Part shown: one piece after another, positions 49,983 to 58,997 of the stretch
Numbering within the stretch: the stretch's first letter is position 1
How the letters are laid out: the number at the start of each line of letters is the position of its first letter
Assembly: GCA_964452355.1 (NCBI GenBank)
Contig: CAYVKV010000006.1
Span: 1 to 64,000 of the forward strand
DNA: 64,000 nt
Direction: 5' to 3'
Source of the DNA: UBA1450 sp964452355
GTDB lineage: Bacteria; Patescibacteriota; Microgenomatia; UBA1406; GWC2-37-13
Program-made: the position numbers and the translations under genes
The notes under the pieces: generated by a model
What the model saw: only the letters and a program-made list of their open reading frames with translations
Told to the model about the DNA's origin: nothing
Databases searched by the model: none

Positions 49983-51314
49983 ATGGAACTCAATGCGGCG
50001 CTCAAACTTCTGATTGCTCTTGCGGTGGGTGCGGCAATTGGTTTAGAGCGTGAGATTCATCAAAAAAAAGATCATCATAAAAACAGATCCGGAGCTCTTA
50101 TTGGGGTACGAACATTTGCGCTTACCACACTTTTGGGATCAATTGCGGGACTCCTAAACAGTGAACAATTCGTACTTTCATCCATCATTAGTGCAGCATT
50201 TTTTACGCTTACTACTATAAACTATGCAATCGCAAGCTACATAAGTCGCGATACGGGAATCACCACTGAACTTGCGGCAGTCATAAGCTATATTATCGGA
50301 TTTCTTATTGCAATAAATATATTGCCCATTCCTCTGGTGCTTTCAATTGCAGTTGTTCTGATGCTCATTCTAGCATACAAGGAGCAGGTAAAAAATTTGG
50401 TAGAAGAGCTTCATGTCCGAGAACTGAAAGCGCTTATTTCATACGCAATTATCGCCATTGTCATTCTTCCCTTTCTTCCCAATATTTCAATCACCCTCTA
50501 TACCATTCCTTTTGTGAGTCAATTTTTCAGATCGTATGGCATTGATCTCAGTATTTGGAAAGAGCTTGAACTCATAAACCCTTTCAAAACATGGCTTATT
50601 GTGGCAATCATTACCGGAGTTGATTTGGTTGGATATATTCTTGAAAAAATGTTTGGGAAAGGACGTGGTCTTATCATCTCAAGCCTCATCGGTGGATTTA
50701 TCTCTTCAACCGCAACCACTCAATCTCTTGCGGTACAAAGTAAAAAAGGAACACATATAAGTTCAGTACTGACTGCTTCATTTTTCGCAACGTTTGCAAG
50801 TTACTTTTCAGTGTTTTTAGTTATTCTTCCCCTCAATCCTCTCTTTACGATTACCATTCTTCCGACACTCGCGATTCTTATTATTTCATTTGGAATTGCC
50901 GGAGTAATTTTTCTCCCCAAAAATCATGAAACAATTGATACAAAAATTCTCCATCCACAAGACAAAGCCATCTTTTCTATAAAACCGGCACTATTTTTTG
51001 CAGTTCTTTTTATCACCATAAAAATTGTGTCAAGCGTTGCACTTATTATTTATGGAAGCCAAGGATTCCTCATCACCGCAGCCATTGCCGGATTTGCAGG
51101 ACTTGATGCAATCAGCATCAACATCGCAGATCTTTCAAAAAGTGTCATTAGTCTGAGAACAGCAATCCTTGCATTTATTATGGTAAATGCAGTAAATCTT
51201 CTCGCAAAAACATTCTATATTTTCCTCCAAGGAAACCGAGAATTTGCAATAAAATTTGGCATCATTTCCATCACGATTGTCGTTCTTTCTTTCGCTGGAT
51301 TGTGGTTTGTGTAA
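49983..51314 (+). CDS. MgtC/SapB-family membrane protein with DUF4010
   Basis: 443 residues. The first 120 residues are the MgtC/SapB module (LKLLIALAVGAAIGLEREIHQK ... GVRTFALTTLLGSIAG), four TM helices. The remaining part has about seven TM helices with GGFISSTATTQSLAV and GFAGLDAISINIADLSK, typical of DUF4010. MgtC proteins modulate ATP synthase or cation balance, but proteins with the DUF4010 extension are uncharacterised. Neighbours do not help: the AbrB/PIN pair follows on the same strand 60 bases later. Confidence 0.88.
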   Translation: MELNAALKLLIALAVGAAIGLEREIHQKKDHHKNRSGALIGVRTFALTTLLGSIAGLLNSEQFVLSSIISAAFFTLTTINYAIASYISRDTGITTELAAVISYIIGFLIAINILPIPLVLSIAVVLMLILAYKEQVKNLVEELHVRELKALISYAIIAIVILPFLPNISITLYTIPFVSQFFRSYGIDLSIWKELELINPFKTWLIVAIITGVDLVGYILEKMFGKGRGLIISSLIGGFISSTATTQSLAVQSKKGTHISSVLTASFFATFASYFSVFLVILPLNPLFTITILPTLAILIISFGIAGVIFLPKNHETIDTKILHPQDKAIFSIKPALFFAVLFITIKIVSSVALIIYGSQGFLITAAIAGFAGLDAISINIADLSKSVISLRTAILAFIMVNAVNLLAKTFYIFLQGNREFAIKFGIISITIVVLSFAGLWFV

Positions 51315-51330
51315 TTATTTAAAATAAATC

Positions 51331-51374
51331 TAATGCATCTTGACAAAAGTAATGCGCTGTACTATAGTTAATGC
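51331..51374 (+). promoter_or_regulatory. Promoter and operator array of the AbrB/PIN pair
   Basis: TTGACA (51340-51345), 17-base spacer, TATAGT (51363-51368), ATG six bases on (leaderless). Three TAATGC boxes start at 51331, 51350 and 51369, exactly 19 bases apart, so they lie on nearly the same face of the DNA and flank both promoter elements. This is the pattern expected of a self-repressing toxin-antitoxin operator. Confidence 0.85.
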
Positions 51375-51680
51375 ATGTATTACACAGCCACCGTGACCTC
51401 ACAAGGTCAGATAACCATTCCAGCCAAACTCCGTCGTGAATTAGATCTTGATCGGGCTACTATTTCTATTACCAAAAACGATCGAGGAAATATCGAATTT
51501 GAAAAAGTTCCCGACCTCCTTTCTCTTGGTGGTTCGCTAAATAAATATGCAAAAAATATTGATAAAGGATTATCAAGTCAAGACATAATTCGCAGAGATA
51601 AAAAAGCCATAGAAGAAGCAAGAAAAGAAGACTATGAGCGGTATCTTAAAGGACAAAGCAACAAACCTATTATTGTCTAA
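51375..51680 (+). CDS. AbrB/MazE-type antitoxin (SpoVT-AbrB fold)
   Basis: 101 residues. The swapped-hairpin DNA-binding domain is MYYTATVTSQGQITIPAKLRRELDLDRATIS (residues 1-45). The C-terminal half is helical and charged (RRDKKAIEEARKEDYERYLKG), the part that normally wraps the toxin. It is followed after one base by the PIN toxin. It should repress the operon through the TAATGC boxes and neutralise the RNase. Confidence 0.92.
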   Translation: MYYTATVTSQGQITIPAKLRRELDLDRATISITKNDRGNIEFEKVPDLLSLGGSLNKYAKNIDKGLSSQDIIRRDKKAIEEARKEDYERYLKGQSNKPIIV

Positions 51681-51681
51681 T

Positions 51682-52083
51682 ATGAATAATTATTATCTAG
51701 ATGCTAATTTTATCGTTAGCTTCCTAATCAACAGGAATGATAAACAATATCAAGAAGCAAAGGCTACCTTTAGTAAGGCGTTATTAAAAGAAATCAAATT
51801 AATACTTCAACCTGAAATAGTAATTGAAATCGAATACACGTTAAGAAAAAGGTATCACGTACCAAAGAGTAGTATCGTGACTAATCTCATTGATTTAATC
51901 AGTGTCGATTATATTGATGTCCCTGATCGAACTATTATCATTGAGTCATTGAAGTTATTTGAGCTTCATAATATTGACCTTGTGGATTGTATACTCTTTA
52001 CAAAGGCACACGCAAATGATGGTGAAGTTCTTTCTTTTGACACCGATTTCAAGAAACTCAAGAAAAAATCCCCTCTCTCTTAA
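51682..52083 (+). CDS. PIN-domain toxin (VapC-like RNase)
   Basis: 133 residues from ATG 51682, right after the antitoxin stop. Acidic catalytic residues: Asp in YLDANFIV (residue 7), Glu in VIEIEYTL, Asp pair in NIDLVDCILFTKA and the last in VLSFDTDFKK. This is the four-acid PIN signature (DxN, E, D, D) of VapC-type endoribonucleases. The two genes form a type II toxin-antitoxin pair. The stop overlaps the end of pyrE on the opposite strand by four bases. Confidence 0.9.
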   Translation: MNNYYLDANFIVSFLINRNDKQYQEAKATFSKALLKEIKLILQPEIVIEIEYTLRKRYHVPKSSIVTNLIDLISVDYIDVPDRTIIIESLKLFELHNIDLVDCILFTKAHANDGEVLSFDTDFKKLKKKSPLS

Positions 52084-52706
52084 TTCTTCTCTTTTTCAGC
52101 CATATATTTTTTCCCATGACCAACATTTGTATTCACCGGTCGACCTTCTTTGCAAAAGGGGCATTCTGCTTCATCATACGCAGCAGCTGGCAGTACACCA
52201 AGTGCATCAAAAGGTGCTCCCATCATTTCAGCATTTACTCCATCTGGGTTTCTATTGACCATCACACAAACTGAGACAACATTTCCTCCTGCTTGCTTTA
52301 CGGTATCAACAACCTTCTTCACCGATCCACCGGTCGTGGTTAGATCTTCTATCACCAGTACATTTTTTCCCGCTACTAACTTATCATAGTTGCGGGTAAA
52401 GATCTGATTCTTATTGGCATCTTTTTCTGTATATACTCCCAGCACCTCTTTCCCTGAAAGCTGTGATAAATGATAGGCAATCCAAGTGGAGAGAATGATC
52501 CCGCCAAGTGCAGGCCCTACTACTACATCAATATCCTGATCTTTATATTTTTCCGCAAACATTTTTCCAACTTGAGAAACTTCTGCGGTATGCGGATACA
52601 ATGCGTCTTTGTTAATGTAAACCTCACCATGTTTTCCTGAAGTATAGACAAAATGGTCATTGGTAATGACCGCATTCACTTTTTTTAAAGTTTCAATAAT
52701 ATCCAT
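52080..52706 (-). CDS. pyrE: Orotate phosphoribosyltransferase
   Basis: 208 residues. The N-terminal loop HFVYTSGKHGEVYINKDAL, the central DIDVVVGPALGGIILSTWIAY, and the PRPP signature NVLVIEDLTTTGGSVKKVVDT are diagnostic. It converts orotate and PRPP to OMP. The C-terminal CPFCKEGRPVNTNVGHGKKY is a cysteine-containing tail seen in the longer bacterial forms. pyrF lies 34 bases upstream on the same strand, so the pair makes UMP from orotate. Confidence 0.96.
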   Translation of the reverse strand: MDIIETLKKVNAVITNDHFVYTSGKHGEVYINKDALYPHTAEVSQVGKMFAEKYKDQDIDVVVGPALGGIILSTWIAYHLSQLSGKEVLGVYTEKDANKNQIFTRNYDKLVAGKNVLVIEDLTTTGGSVKKVVDTVKQAGGNVVSVCVMVNRNPDGVNAEMMGAPFDALGVLPAAAYDEAECPFCKEGRPVNTNVGHGKKYMAEKEKN

Positions 52707-52740
52707 ATATATAAATCAAGAACTGTTAATTTTCTTACTA

Positions 52741-53532
52741 TTATTTCTTCCGATAGATATTCATCTCATCCCTCAACCTCGTCGCTTCATTTCTTGGTTC
52801 TTTCGCAAAAATGATCCCACGACTTGAGTTGATGATCATTCCTGCATTTTTTGAGCTTAATCCAGCCTTCACAGTTTTTTCTACATCGCCGCCTTGTGCT
52901 CCGATCCCCGGGACAAGGATGGTCATATCGCCGACAATTTTCCTGATCTCTGCAAGCTCTTTTGGATATGTCGCGCCAACAACAAGCATACAGTTCCCAT
53001 TGGTATTCCATTTTTTGACAACAGATTTTGCCACGGTTTTATACAGATCGCCAAGATCCTGAAACTCTCCCGCTCCGGGATTTGATGTACGGCATAAAAT
53101 AATACTTCCTTTTTCTTTTTGATCAAGAAATGGCTGAAGCGCTTCTTTTCCTAAATATGGATGGAGTGTGACTGCGTCAGCCTGAAGATATTTGTATGCA
53201 AACTGCACGTATCCTTCATTGGTGCTCCCAATATCCCCTCGTTTCGCATCAAGTATGATTGGAATTTCGGGATAATATTTGACCAAATAATGACAGGTCA
53301 TTTTGAGCTCAGTAATACCATCTGCGCCACGCGCTTCGTAAAAAGCCGTATTAGGTTTGTACGCACACACAAGATCGTGCGTTTGTTCAATGATCCATTT
53401 GTTGAATGCAAACTGGGGATAATCTTTTTTTTGAAATGCTTTTGGAAGTTTCTCTATGCTTGAATCCAATCCAACACAAAGAAGAGAGTTATTTTTATTG
53501 ATGATAAAATCAAGTTTCTGCTGAAAAGTCAT
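52741..53532 (-). CDS. pyrF: Orotidine-5'-phosphate decarboxylase, type 2
   Basis: 263 residues, the long (subfamily 2) form. The catalytic Lys-Asp network is in PIILDAKRGDIGSTNEGY. LCVGLDSSIEKLP near the N-terminus and TILVPGIGAQGGDVEKTVKAG near the C-terminus are subfamily signatures. It makes UMP from OMP. It is the first gene of the pyrF-pyrE pair. Together with pyrD-pyrK at 60.7-62.5 kb it gives the last three steps of de novo UMP synthesis. Confidence 0.96.
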   Translation of the reverse strand: MTFQQKLDFIINKNNSLLCVGLDSSIEKLPKAFQKKDYPQFAFNKWIIEQTHDLVCAYKPNTAFYEARGADGITELKMTCHYLVKYYPEIPIILDAKRGDIGSTNEGYVQFAYKYLQADAVTLHPYLGKEALQPFLDQKEKGSIILCRTSNPGAGEFQDLGDLYKTVAKSVVKKWNTNGNCMLVVGATYPKELAEIRKIVGDMTILVPGIGAQGGDVEKTVKAGLSSKNAGMIINSSRGIIFAKEPRNEATRLRDEMNIYRKK

Positions 53533-53564
53533 GTGAATACTATTCTAAATCAGTCAAGTCCCAT

Positions 53565-54239
53565 TTACAATATGAAAAGCCCTTCGAAAAAGCCTATTTG
53601 ATAGATAATATAAGCCCCTAGCATCGTACTTATCGCACCAGAAATGATCCGAATATAATATTCAATCTTATTGTGAGCCTGAGACGTGATAATGACAGGG
53701 ATACTGATAATAACACTCATTATGGCCATTGCACCAATTGACCCAAGTCCAAAAATGAGAATATACAAAAAACCAGTAAATAAATCTTGAATGTCGTTTA
53801 GGAAAACCAGCATAAAACTCCCACTTCCAGCCAATCCATGAATCGAGCCTACCATAAAAGAAGCACGATATCCTCGAGGCTCACGTGAGTGAAAATGTTT
53901 ATGAGCATGCTTTGTGTTTTCATGATCATGCGGGTGAGAATGAATTTCGTCCTTGATCCGGAGCGTACGAATACCGAGATACACCAACATAATTCCTACC
54001 CCAAACTCAAGAAGCAGGCTTATCTGTTCGGGTATATTGATTTTTAGAACTAACACAAACACTCCAGCAAAAAGAAGGACCAACGAATGGCCAAGTCCCC
54101 ACACGACACCAGTAAGTATTGATTTTCTAAAGCTATGCGTTCTAGCTGAAAATGTTGCTACCGCTGCCACATGATCGGCCTCCACCGCATGCTTTATTCC
54201 CAGCCCAAAACCGATAAAAAGTAGTCTAAAAATGTCCAT
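53565..54239 (-). CDS. NicO/UreH-type nickel/cobalt transporter-like protein
   Basis: 224 residues, six TM helices. The first helix holds HAVEADHVAAV, the HxxxxDH metal signature of NiCoT/NicO/UreH proteins. The cytoplasmic loop after helix 3 is His-rich (HSHPHDHENTKHAHKHFHSREP), a likely metal-binding loop. The second signature is GSIHGLAGSGSF. It probably moves Ni2+ or Co2+ across the membrane; direction cannot be told. No nickel enzyme is in the window. Confidence 0.82.
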   Translation of the reverse strand: MDIFRLLFIGFGLGIKHAVEADHVAAVATFSARTHSFRKSILTGVVWGLGHSLVLLFAGVFVLVLKINIPEQISLLLEFGVGIMLVYLGIRTLRIKDEIHSHPHDHENTKHAHKHFHSREPRGYRASFMVGSIHGLAGSGSFMLVFLNDIQDLFTGFLYILIFGLGSIGAMAIMSVIISIPVIITSQAHNKIEYYIRIISGAISTMLGAYIIYQIGFFEGLFIL

Positions 54240-54366
54240 GGTAGGTAGGATTATAAAACATATGAAGCAATCAATCTAGATTTTTCACCAGAATAGAAGG
54301 GTTCTTTTCAAAATTATACATACTTTATACACAGTAACCTTGGAATTTTATATTCCAGTGGAGAAA

Positions 54367-54990
54367 TTAGACATACAAAAGACAACCTTCAATGTGGTCG
54401 ATCACAAAATCAGGATTTTCATCTCGTATCTTTTGTCCATGAAATCCATACGTGACCCCAATTGTTTGAGTTCCGGCATTTTTTCCGGCAAGAACATCTG
54501 CGGGGCTATCCCCTACCATGATTGCCTGTTCTGGCTCAACGCCAAAAAAATCAAGCGCCTTCAGTATTGATTCGGGATGTGGTTTTGGATTCGCAACGTC
54601 GTCAACGGTTACTATATAATCAAGAAACGGAAGAATTTTTGCGAGCCTTAGGGTCTCGATGACCGTATTTTTTCTTCTGGTTGTGACAGCTGCGATATGA
54701 TAGTTCTTGTCTTTTAATGTACGAAGGACTTTCAAAGTATTTGGGAATGGAAAAGACAGGTGGGGATTTTTCTTTTGAAAATCATTGTGTGATTGGGCAA
54801 GATCCGAAACATCAACTTTGGTTGTCAAAATTTGATAGCACTCCTCCAATGGTTTTCCCATGATGGTTCCAATTTGATCTCTTTTTAATGGCTTGTAATG
54901 CTTCTGCAAGCTATATTCAAATGATTGATAAATATATTCGCTTGTGTCAAGAAGGGTCCCATCAACGTCAAAAAGTACTGCTTTGATCAT
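54367..54990 (-). CDS. HAD phosphatase, phosphoglycolate phosphatase/PpaX-like
   Basis: 207 residues. HAD motif I VLFDVDGTLLDTSE, motif II AAVTTRRKN (Thr), motif III NPKPHPESI (Lys), motif IV MVGDSPADVLAGKNAG. The helical cap lies between motifs I and II. The family includes phosphoglycolate phosphatase, pyrophosphatase PpaX and beta-phosphoglucomutase; the sequence does not decide. Full length and intact. Preceded by a 127-base AT-rich gap without visible features. Confidence 0.9.
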   Translation of the reverse strand: MIKAVLFDVDGTLLDTSEYIYQSFEYSLQKHYKPLKRDQIGTIMGKPLEECYQILTTKVDVSDLAQSHNDFQKKNPHLSFPFPNTLKVLRTLKDKNYHIAAVTTRRKNTVIETLRLAKILPFLDYIVTVDDVANPKPHPESILKALDFFGVEPEQAIMVGDSPADVLAGKNAGTQTIGVTYGFHGQKIRDENPDFVIDHIEGCLLYV

Positions 54991-55046
54991 AAGTATATGC
55001 TATCACACAAAATTATTTGACAAATTGGTAAATAGTATGATAGTAT

Positions 55047-55310
55047 ATGAAAGTTAGTAATTACATATCTAATATGTCAATTGAAACACTATTGCAGCCT
55101 ACTATTGTATTTCAGAAGGATGACCCAGGTCAAAATGCGCATACTAGACTAGTAAATGATTACGGTTATCCAGTTGAGGGTTTAAATGCTCTTATAGAAC
55201 GAGGTGTCGATCCTCAAGAGTTGTTGGAAGCAGCGACAGACTCACATCACTCTGGTCCAGCAAGATGGGACTATATGGACACAAGAGATTCTATTACTGA
55301 CTGGGAGTAA
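55047..55310 (+). CDS. Small uncharacterised protein
   Basis: 87 residues, soluble and acidic, with no TM segment or known motif. The phrase DYGYPVEGLNALIERGVDPQELLEAA looks like a short helical domain. It stands between the HAD gene and the 590-residue unknown protein, which is convergent to it. I cannot assign a family. The coding call rests on its amino-acid composition and intact frame. Confidence 0.5.
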   Translation: MKVSNYISNMSIETLLQPTIVFQKDDPGQNAHTRLVNDYGYPVEGLNALIERGVDPQELLEAATDSHHSGPARWDYMDTRDSITDWE

Positions 55311-55434
55311 AAACCAATAATTGGTGCTTCTATACTTATACTGTTTCCAAATATTCCCATCTCTCTGCTATCTTTTTCAACGACGCAATGTAAGAATCAT
55401 TCCTGACTACATAGGTATTGGAGCACCTCAGGAC

Positions 55435-57207
55435 TTACCTCCCCCCTCTCATTTTTCTGGCTTGAGTTCTATAAGCTTTAGCATTAGGTTTTTGTTTGTT
55501 TGGTGGATTTGATAGTTTTGCCAGAGCGGCAAACGGAGAGTCTGGACCCAATATATCGCCCAAAGAAAAACCTCCCGTATTGCTATGCCCGTGCACTACT
55601 TTCCTCCCTTTTATCCCCTCTGTATATAAACTAAATATTTGCAGAAGCTCGGGATCATCGACGAGATCTGCCTCATCCGATCCAGGGAGAGCAGGTCTTC
55701 TCGTAAATCTTCGTAGCCTTCCTGCAACATAGCGATGATCTGGCTCAAAAATAAATCCTGCATCCAAATTATCATGTGCTTGTACCACACTTACTACTGC
55801 TTCCCTCCAAACATCCCTATGCAAGTGCTCAGATCGAGGTATAAATCCCATGTATTCTTCATAAGTAGGTAGGTCTCCGCTCACAGATTCATCTACATCT
55901 TGATCTCCATGCATCTTCTGGAGGAGCTGAGTAAGATTATCTCTTGTGAGATGCTCAAGATGTATCTGATCAAATCGTGGCAATGACCCGTCTGAACTGT
56001 GAATTGGATTACCATCATGATCTGATGATACACTGAGCATAATCTCTCTTATCAGTGCTAAAGTTTGATTATTTACTCGCCCACTTTGACTAGCTTGAGC
56101 AACGGTCGCCTTTAATTGAGCCGGTGCGATAACTCTTGCCACTGCATCTATCCACAATAGGCTTGCATTTTTTATACCATTTTTGATGTCTTCTATTCGT
56201 TGAGTTTTACTAAATCTTGAACGACAATGTCCAAGCAGGTCTTCAAGTCGCTTTGCAATCAAACCTCTTTCACCACGGGATAAGAGAGATGCGTGACTTG
56301 TCAATCTGCTCTCTGCTGATAATACATGGTTATGAATCTGGTTCAATACACGATGCCCATACCTTGCCAATTCTTCCCTATTTGGATTCGGACTATTTGC
56401 CTGAGCATTGAATGTTTCTATACTCGTAAGTACTGGAGTAGTCGGATCTCTGGGATCTCTTATGGTCTGTAAATCTACTTTTAAAGCATCTGTACGGCTT
56501 TTGAATCCGACCTGAGTTCCCGTCTGAATTGAGGTTTTTACCTCGCCAAAATAATCACCAAGATGAAAAAGACCGCCAAAAATTTGGGCCATAATATCAG
56601 GGTCGCTCTCTAACGGTTCAATAATGTCTGCAACCTGGCGTGCCAGAAGTGTTTGCAAATTATCCTGATCTGTATGTGTTGCCGCTAAGTACGTCATGTA
56701 GGGAATTGCACGTATCAGACGGATCATTGCTACATTTTTGGGGGACTCGGACTTACTTTCGATTTCAGCGATGAGTTTTGCATTCGATGCTCGAAAATCT
56801 ATACCTCCTCCTTTGGTCTGACCAACTCTCAATCGAAGAAGTGTCCACAAGAGTGGAGAAATCAATTCTTCAGCAGGTGGCGAATTACGCATTCCCTCAG
56901 GAGGGTTTATATCCTCCTTTGAAACCGGACATATCAAAACTCTACTGTCAGGGGCTGGAACTGACACAAGCATAGGAATGGGTGTTTTTCCTTCTGGGAT
57001 AAACTTAGTTAAAGAATATGAAGCACCATCTGCTACCATCTCTATAGCTGCTCGTTGAAGCATATCAAAGGATGCCGTATCTGAAGACTGATGCCATCTT
57101 AATCCTAATTCTCTTTCAAACGCTGCATCGATCAAATTCATTGGTGATTCCACTTCTCCTGCTTCGGCTTGTGCTCCTACTAATTCTGCTCTTTTTTCTA
57201 TCGTCAT
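55435..57207 (-). CDS. Large uncharacterised cytoplasmic protein
   Basis: 590 residues, mostly helical, without TM segments or a signal peptide. No catalytic motif is recognised. Helical segments in the middle (ARYGHRVLNQIHNHVLSAESRLTSH, GERGLIAKRLEDLLGHCRSRF) could be coiled or repeat-like, and the C-terminus (PPNKQKPNAKAYRTQARKMRGGR) is basic. Its size and style resemble the unknown proteins at 13031 and 62533. After its stop the same frame remains open for 32 more codons reading like protein (see findings), so an earlier longer form or a fused neighbour is possible. Confidence 0.75.
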   Translation of the reverse strand: MTIEKRAELVGAQAEAGEVESPMNLIDAAFERELGLRWHQSSDTASFDMLQRAAIEMVADGASYSLTKFIPEGKTPIPMLVSVPAPDSRVLICPVSKEDINPPEGMRNSPPAEELISPLLWTLLRLRVGQTKGGGIDFRASNAKLIAEIESKSESPKNVAMIRLIRAIPYMTYLAATHTDQDNLQTLLARQVADIIEPLESDPDIMAQIFGGLFHLGDYFGEVKTSIQTGTQVGFKSRTDALKVDLQTIRDPRDPTTPVLTSIETFNAQANSPNPNREELARYGHRVLNQIHNHVLSAESRLTSHASLLSRGERGLIAKRLEDLLGHCRSRFSKTQRIEDIKNGIKNASLLWIDAVARVIAPAQLKATVAQASQSGRVNNQTLALIREIMLSVSSDHDGNPIHSSDGSLPRFDQIHLEHLTRDNLTQLLQKMHGDQDVDESVSGDLPTYEEYMGFIPRSEHLHRDVWREAVVSVVQAHDNLDAGFIFEPDHRYVAGRLRRFTRRPALPGSDEADLVDDPELLQIFSLYTEGIKGRKVVHGHSNTGGFSLGDILGPDSPFAALAKLSNPPNKQKPNAKAYRTQARKMRGGR

Positions 57208-57249
57208 ATTGTTTATAGTAGAAATAACGCTAAAACACGGTATATTCTA

Positions 57250-58146
57250 CTATATACAAATACACTCTTTCATCAATCTCATCGTCTCTTCAGCAATCTT
57301 TTTGACCGATTCATCTGAATAAAAAGCAAGGTGTGGCGTGATGACGACATTAGCTTGATGTATTAACGGTTAATCTTGGGAAAACGCTTTTTCTCCCTCA
57401 AGAACATCAAGCCCAACCCATCGGAACTTTCCAATATTTTTAATCAATGCTTCCGTATCAATAAGCTCTCCTCGTGCAGTATTTAATAAGATAACTCCGT
57501 CTTTCATAACCTCAATAATTGAAGTATTTATCATATGTCGCGTACTTTCAAGAAGTGGCGCATGAAGCGTGACAATGTCAGAACGTTTGGCTAATTCTTC
57601 AAGCTCAACATACTCATATTTCAATTCTTTTTGGGCGGCATCGTTTTTATATACATCAAACGCTATGACTTTCATCCCAAATGCACCGGCAAGCTTTATA
57701 ACCTCAAGCCCGATTCTCCCCGTCCCAACAACACCAAGTGTTTTTCCTTTTAATGCGATTCCTAAATGCCCTCGAAAGGAAAATGTTCCTTTTTTGATCT
57801 CATCTTGGGTTGAAAGGATATTTCTGGTTCCCGTGAGAAGTAACGCAAACACATGCTCTGCGATATTGAAAGCTCCATAATCTAGAATATTTTTTACTTC
57901 GATTCCGTTTTCTTTGCAGTACTGGAGATCAACATGATCAGTTCCAACGGTTCGGGTGACGAGCAATTTCAGATTGGTAAAAGAGCTGAGGGTTGATTTA
58001 TCAGCATTTGATCCCGTTTTAATCGAAATGGCATCGACCTTTGATACATCCTCAGATAAGTCAATTGATTGTAATGATTCCGTGCGTGTATCCCCTTTCA
58101 GGTGTTTTTGTAATTCTCCGTCAACGTCAAAGTGAATGATGTTCAT
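57250..58146 (-). pseudogene. D-2-hydroxyacid dehydrogenase interrupted by an in-frame TAA
   Basis: The first 258 codons (to the TAA at 57370-57372) carry the catalytic Arg region (VTRTVGTDHVDL), the NAD loop LGVVGTGRIGLEVIKLA, and LLNTARGELIDTEAL. Translation in the same frame past the stop gives HQANVVITPHLAFYSDESVKKIAEETM, the conserved end of the family, which holds the catalytic His (TPHLA). The true stop comes at 57250. A single base change to TAA therefore removed the His and C-terminal helix. The truncated 258-residue product should be inactive unless the stop is read through. Confidence 0.85.
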
Positions 58147-58166
58147 ATTGTGTTAATTAAATAATA

Positions 58167-58979
58167 TTACGCTCTGTATTGGTATACCATTTGACCATTT
58201 GCAAAAGACTGTTCTTTAATAGTTATTTTGTTTGCATCCATAGTTACGATATGAAAATACCCTCTTCCCGTGGACTCATACATGGGTACTTTTTGGTCAG
58301 GGTTTAGATAAAACTGAATAGCAGTACTTCCAACACTCGCATACACTATCCCATCTTGAAAAGTTTGAGTTGAACGATGGATATGTCCAAAAAAAACTCC
58401 TCTCACCTGGTTTTTATATGAGACGAGCAATTGATGAAATGCTGTTCCATTGGTTAAAAGCATATTCTCATCAAACCATGCACTATCAAGAGTTAATGCA
58501 GGATAATGAATAAAAAAAGTGAGCGACTTTCCAGAATCCAACTCTTTCTTCACTAAACTCATCTGCTCATCTGATATGACTCCATGGGGATCGATTGCAT
58601 CAGGACCTCTTCCATCAAGGGTCATAAAATGATGCTCCCCTACCGAAAATCGATATGAATTGAGACTTGATGAAAGTTCTTCAACATTACTTGAAGATAG
58701 ATATTTTTTAATTTGCTCAGATCGGTCATGATTTCCGGTCACAAAATACATCGGAATCCCAAGGCTCTCAACTTCTTTTGCCATGAGTTTATATCCCTCT
58801 TCATAACAATCTGCGGTAATATCGCCGGTATGAATAATAAACGCTGGTTTGAAAGGGAGTGTTTTGACCGTAGTTAAAAAATGCGAAAATGCTTCAAATG
58901 TGTTTACGTCATGCTGGACAAACTCTTTATCGGGTCCAAGATGCGTATCTGAAATATGAAGAAAACGTATGGGTTGCAT
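58167..58979 (-). CDS. Metallophosphoesterase, CpdA-like
   Basis: 270 residues. Calcineurin-like motifs: FLHISDTHLG (Asp, His), IIHTGDITAD, YFVTGNHDRSEQ, TFFIHYPAL and VFFGHIHRS. The order and spacing match the class III cyclic-nucleotide phosphodiesterase CpdA and its metal-dependent relatives. cAMP is one possible substrate; other phosphodiesters are as likely. It is eight bases downstream of TATAAT and is followed at 21 bases by the broken dehydrogenase gene on the same strand. Confidence 0.88.
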   Translation of the reverse strand: MQPIRFLHISDTHLGPDKEFVQHDVNTFEAFSHFLTTVKTLPFKPAFIIHTGDITADCYEEGYKLMAKEVESLGIPMYFVTGNHDRSEQIKKYLSSSNVEELSSSLNSYRFSVGEHHFMTLDGRGPDAIDPHGVISDEQMSLVKKELDSGKSLTFFIHYPALTLDSAWFDENMLLTNGTAFHQLLVSYKNQVRGVFFGHIHRSTQTFQDGIVYASVGSTAIQFYLNPDQKVPMYESTGRGYFHIVTMDANKITIKEQSFANGQMVYQYRA

Positions 58980-58997
58980 AGAAGGTTATTATATCAG

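Noticed and set aside
55143..55154. ACTAGACTAGT-like sequence as a second TrpR operator
   Set aside because: The half-site spacing is wrong (no ACTAGT-N2-ACTAGT) and it lies inside the small gene at 55047, away from any trp or aromatic gene.
57370..57372. Reassignment of UAA to an amino acid
   Set aside because: Many intact genes here end in TAA with no protein-like sequence beyond, so the stop in the dehydrogenase is more likely a mutation.
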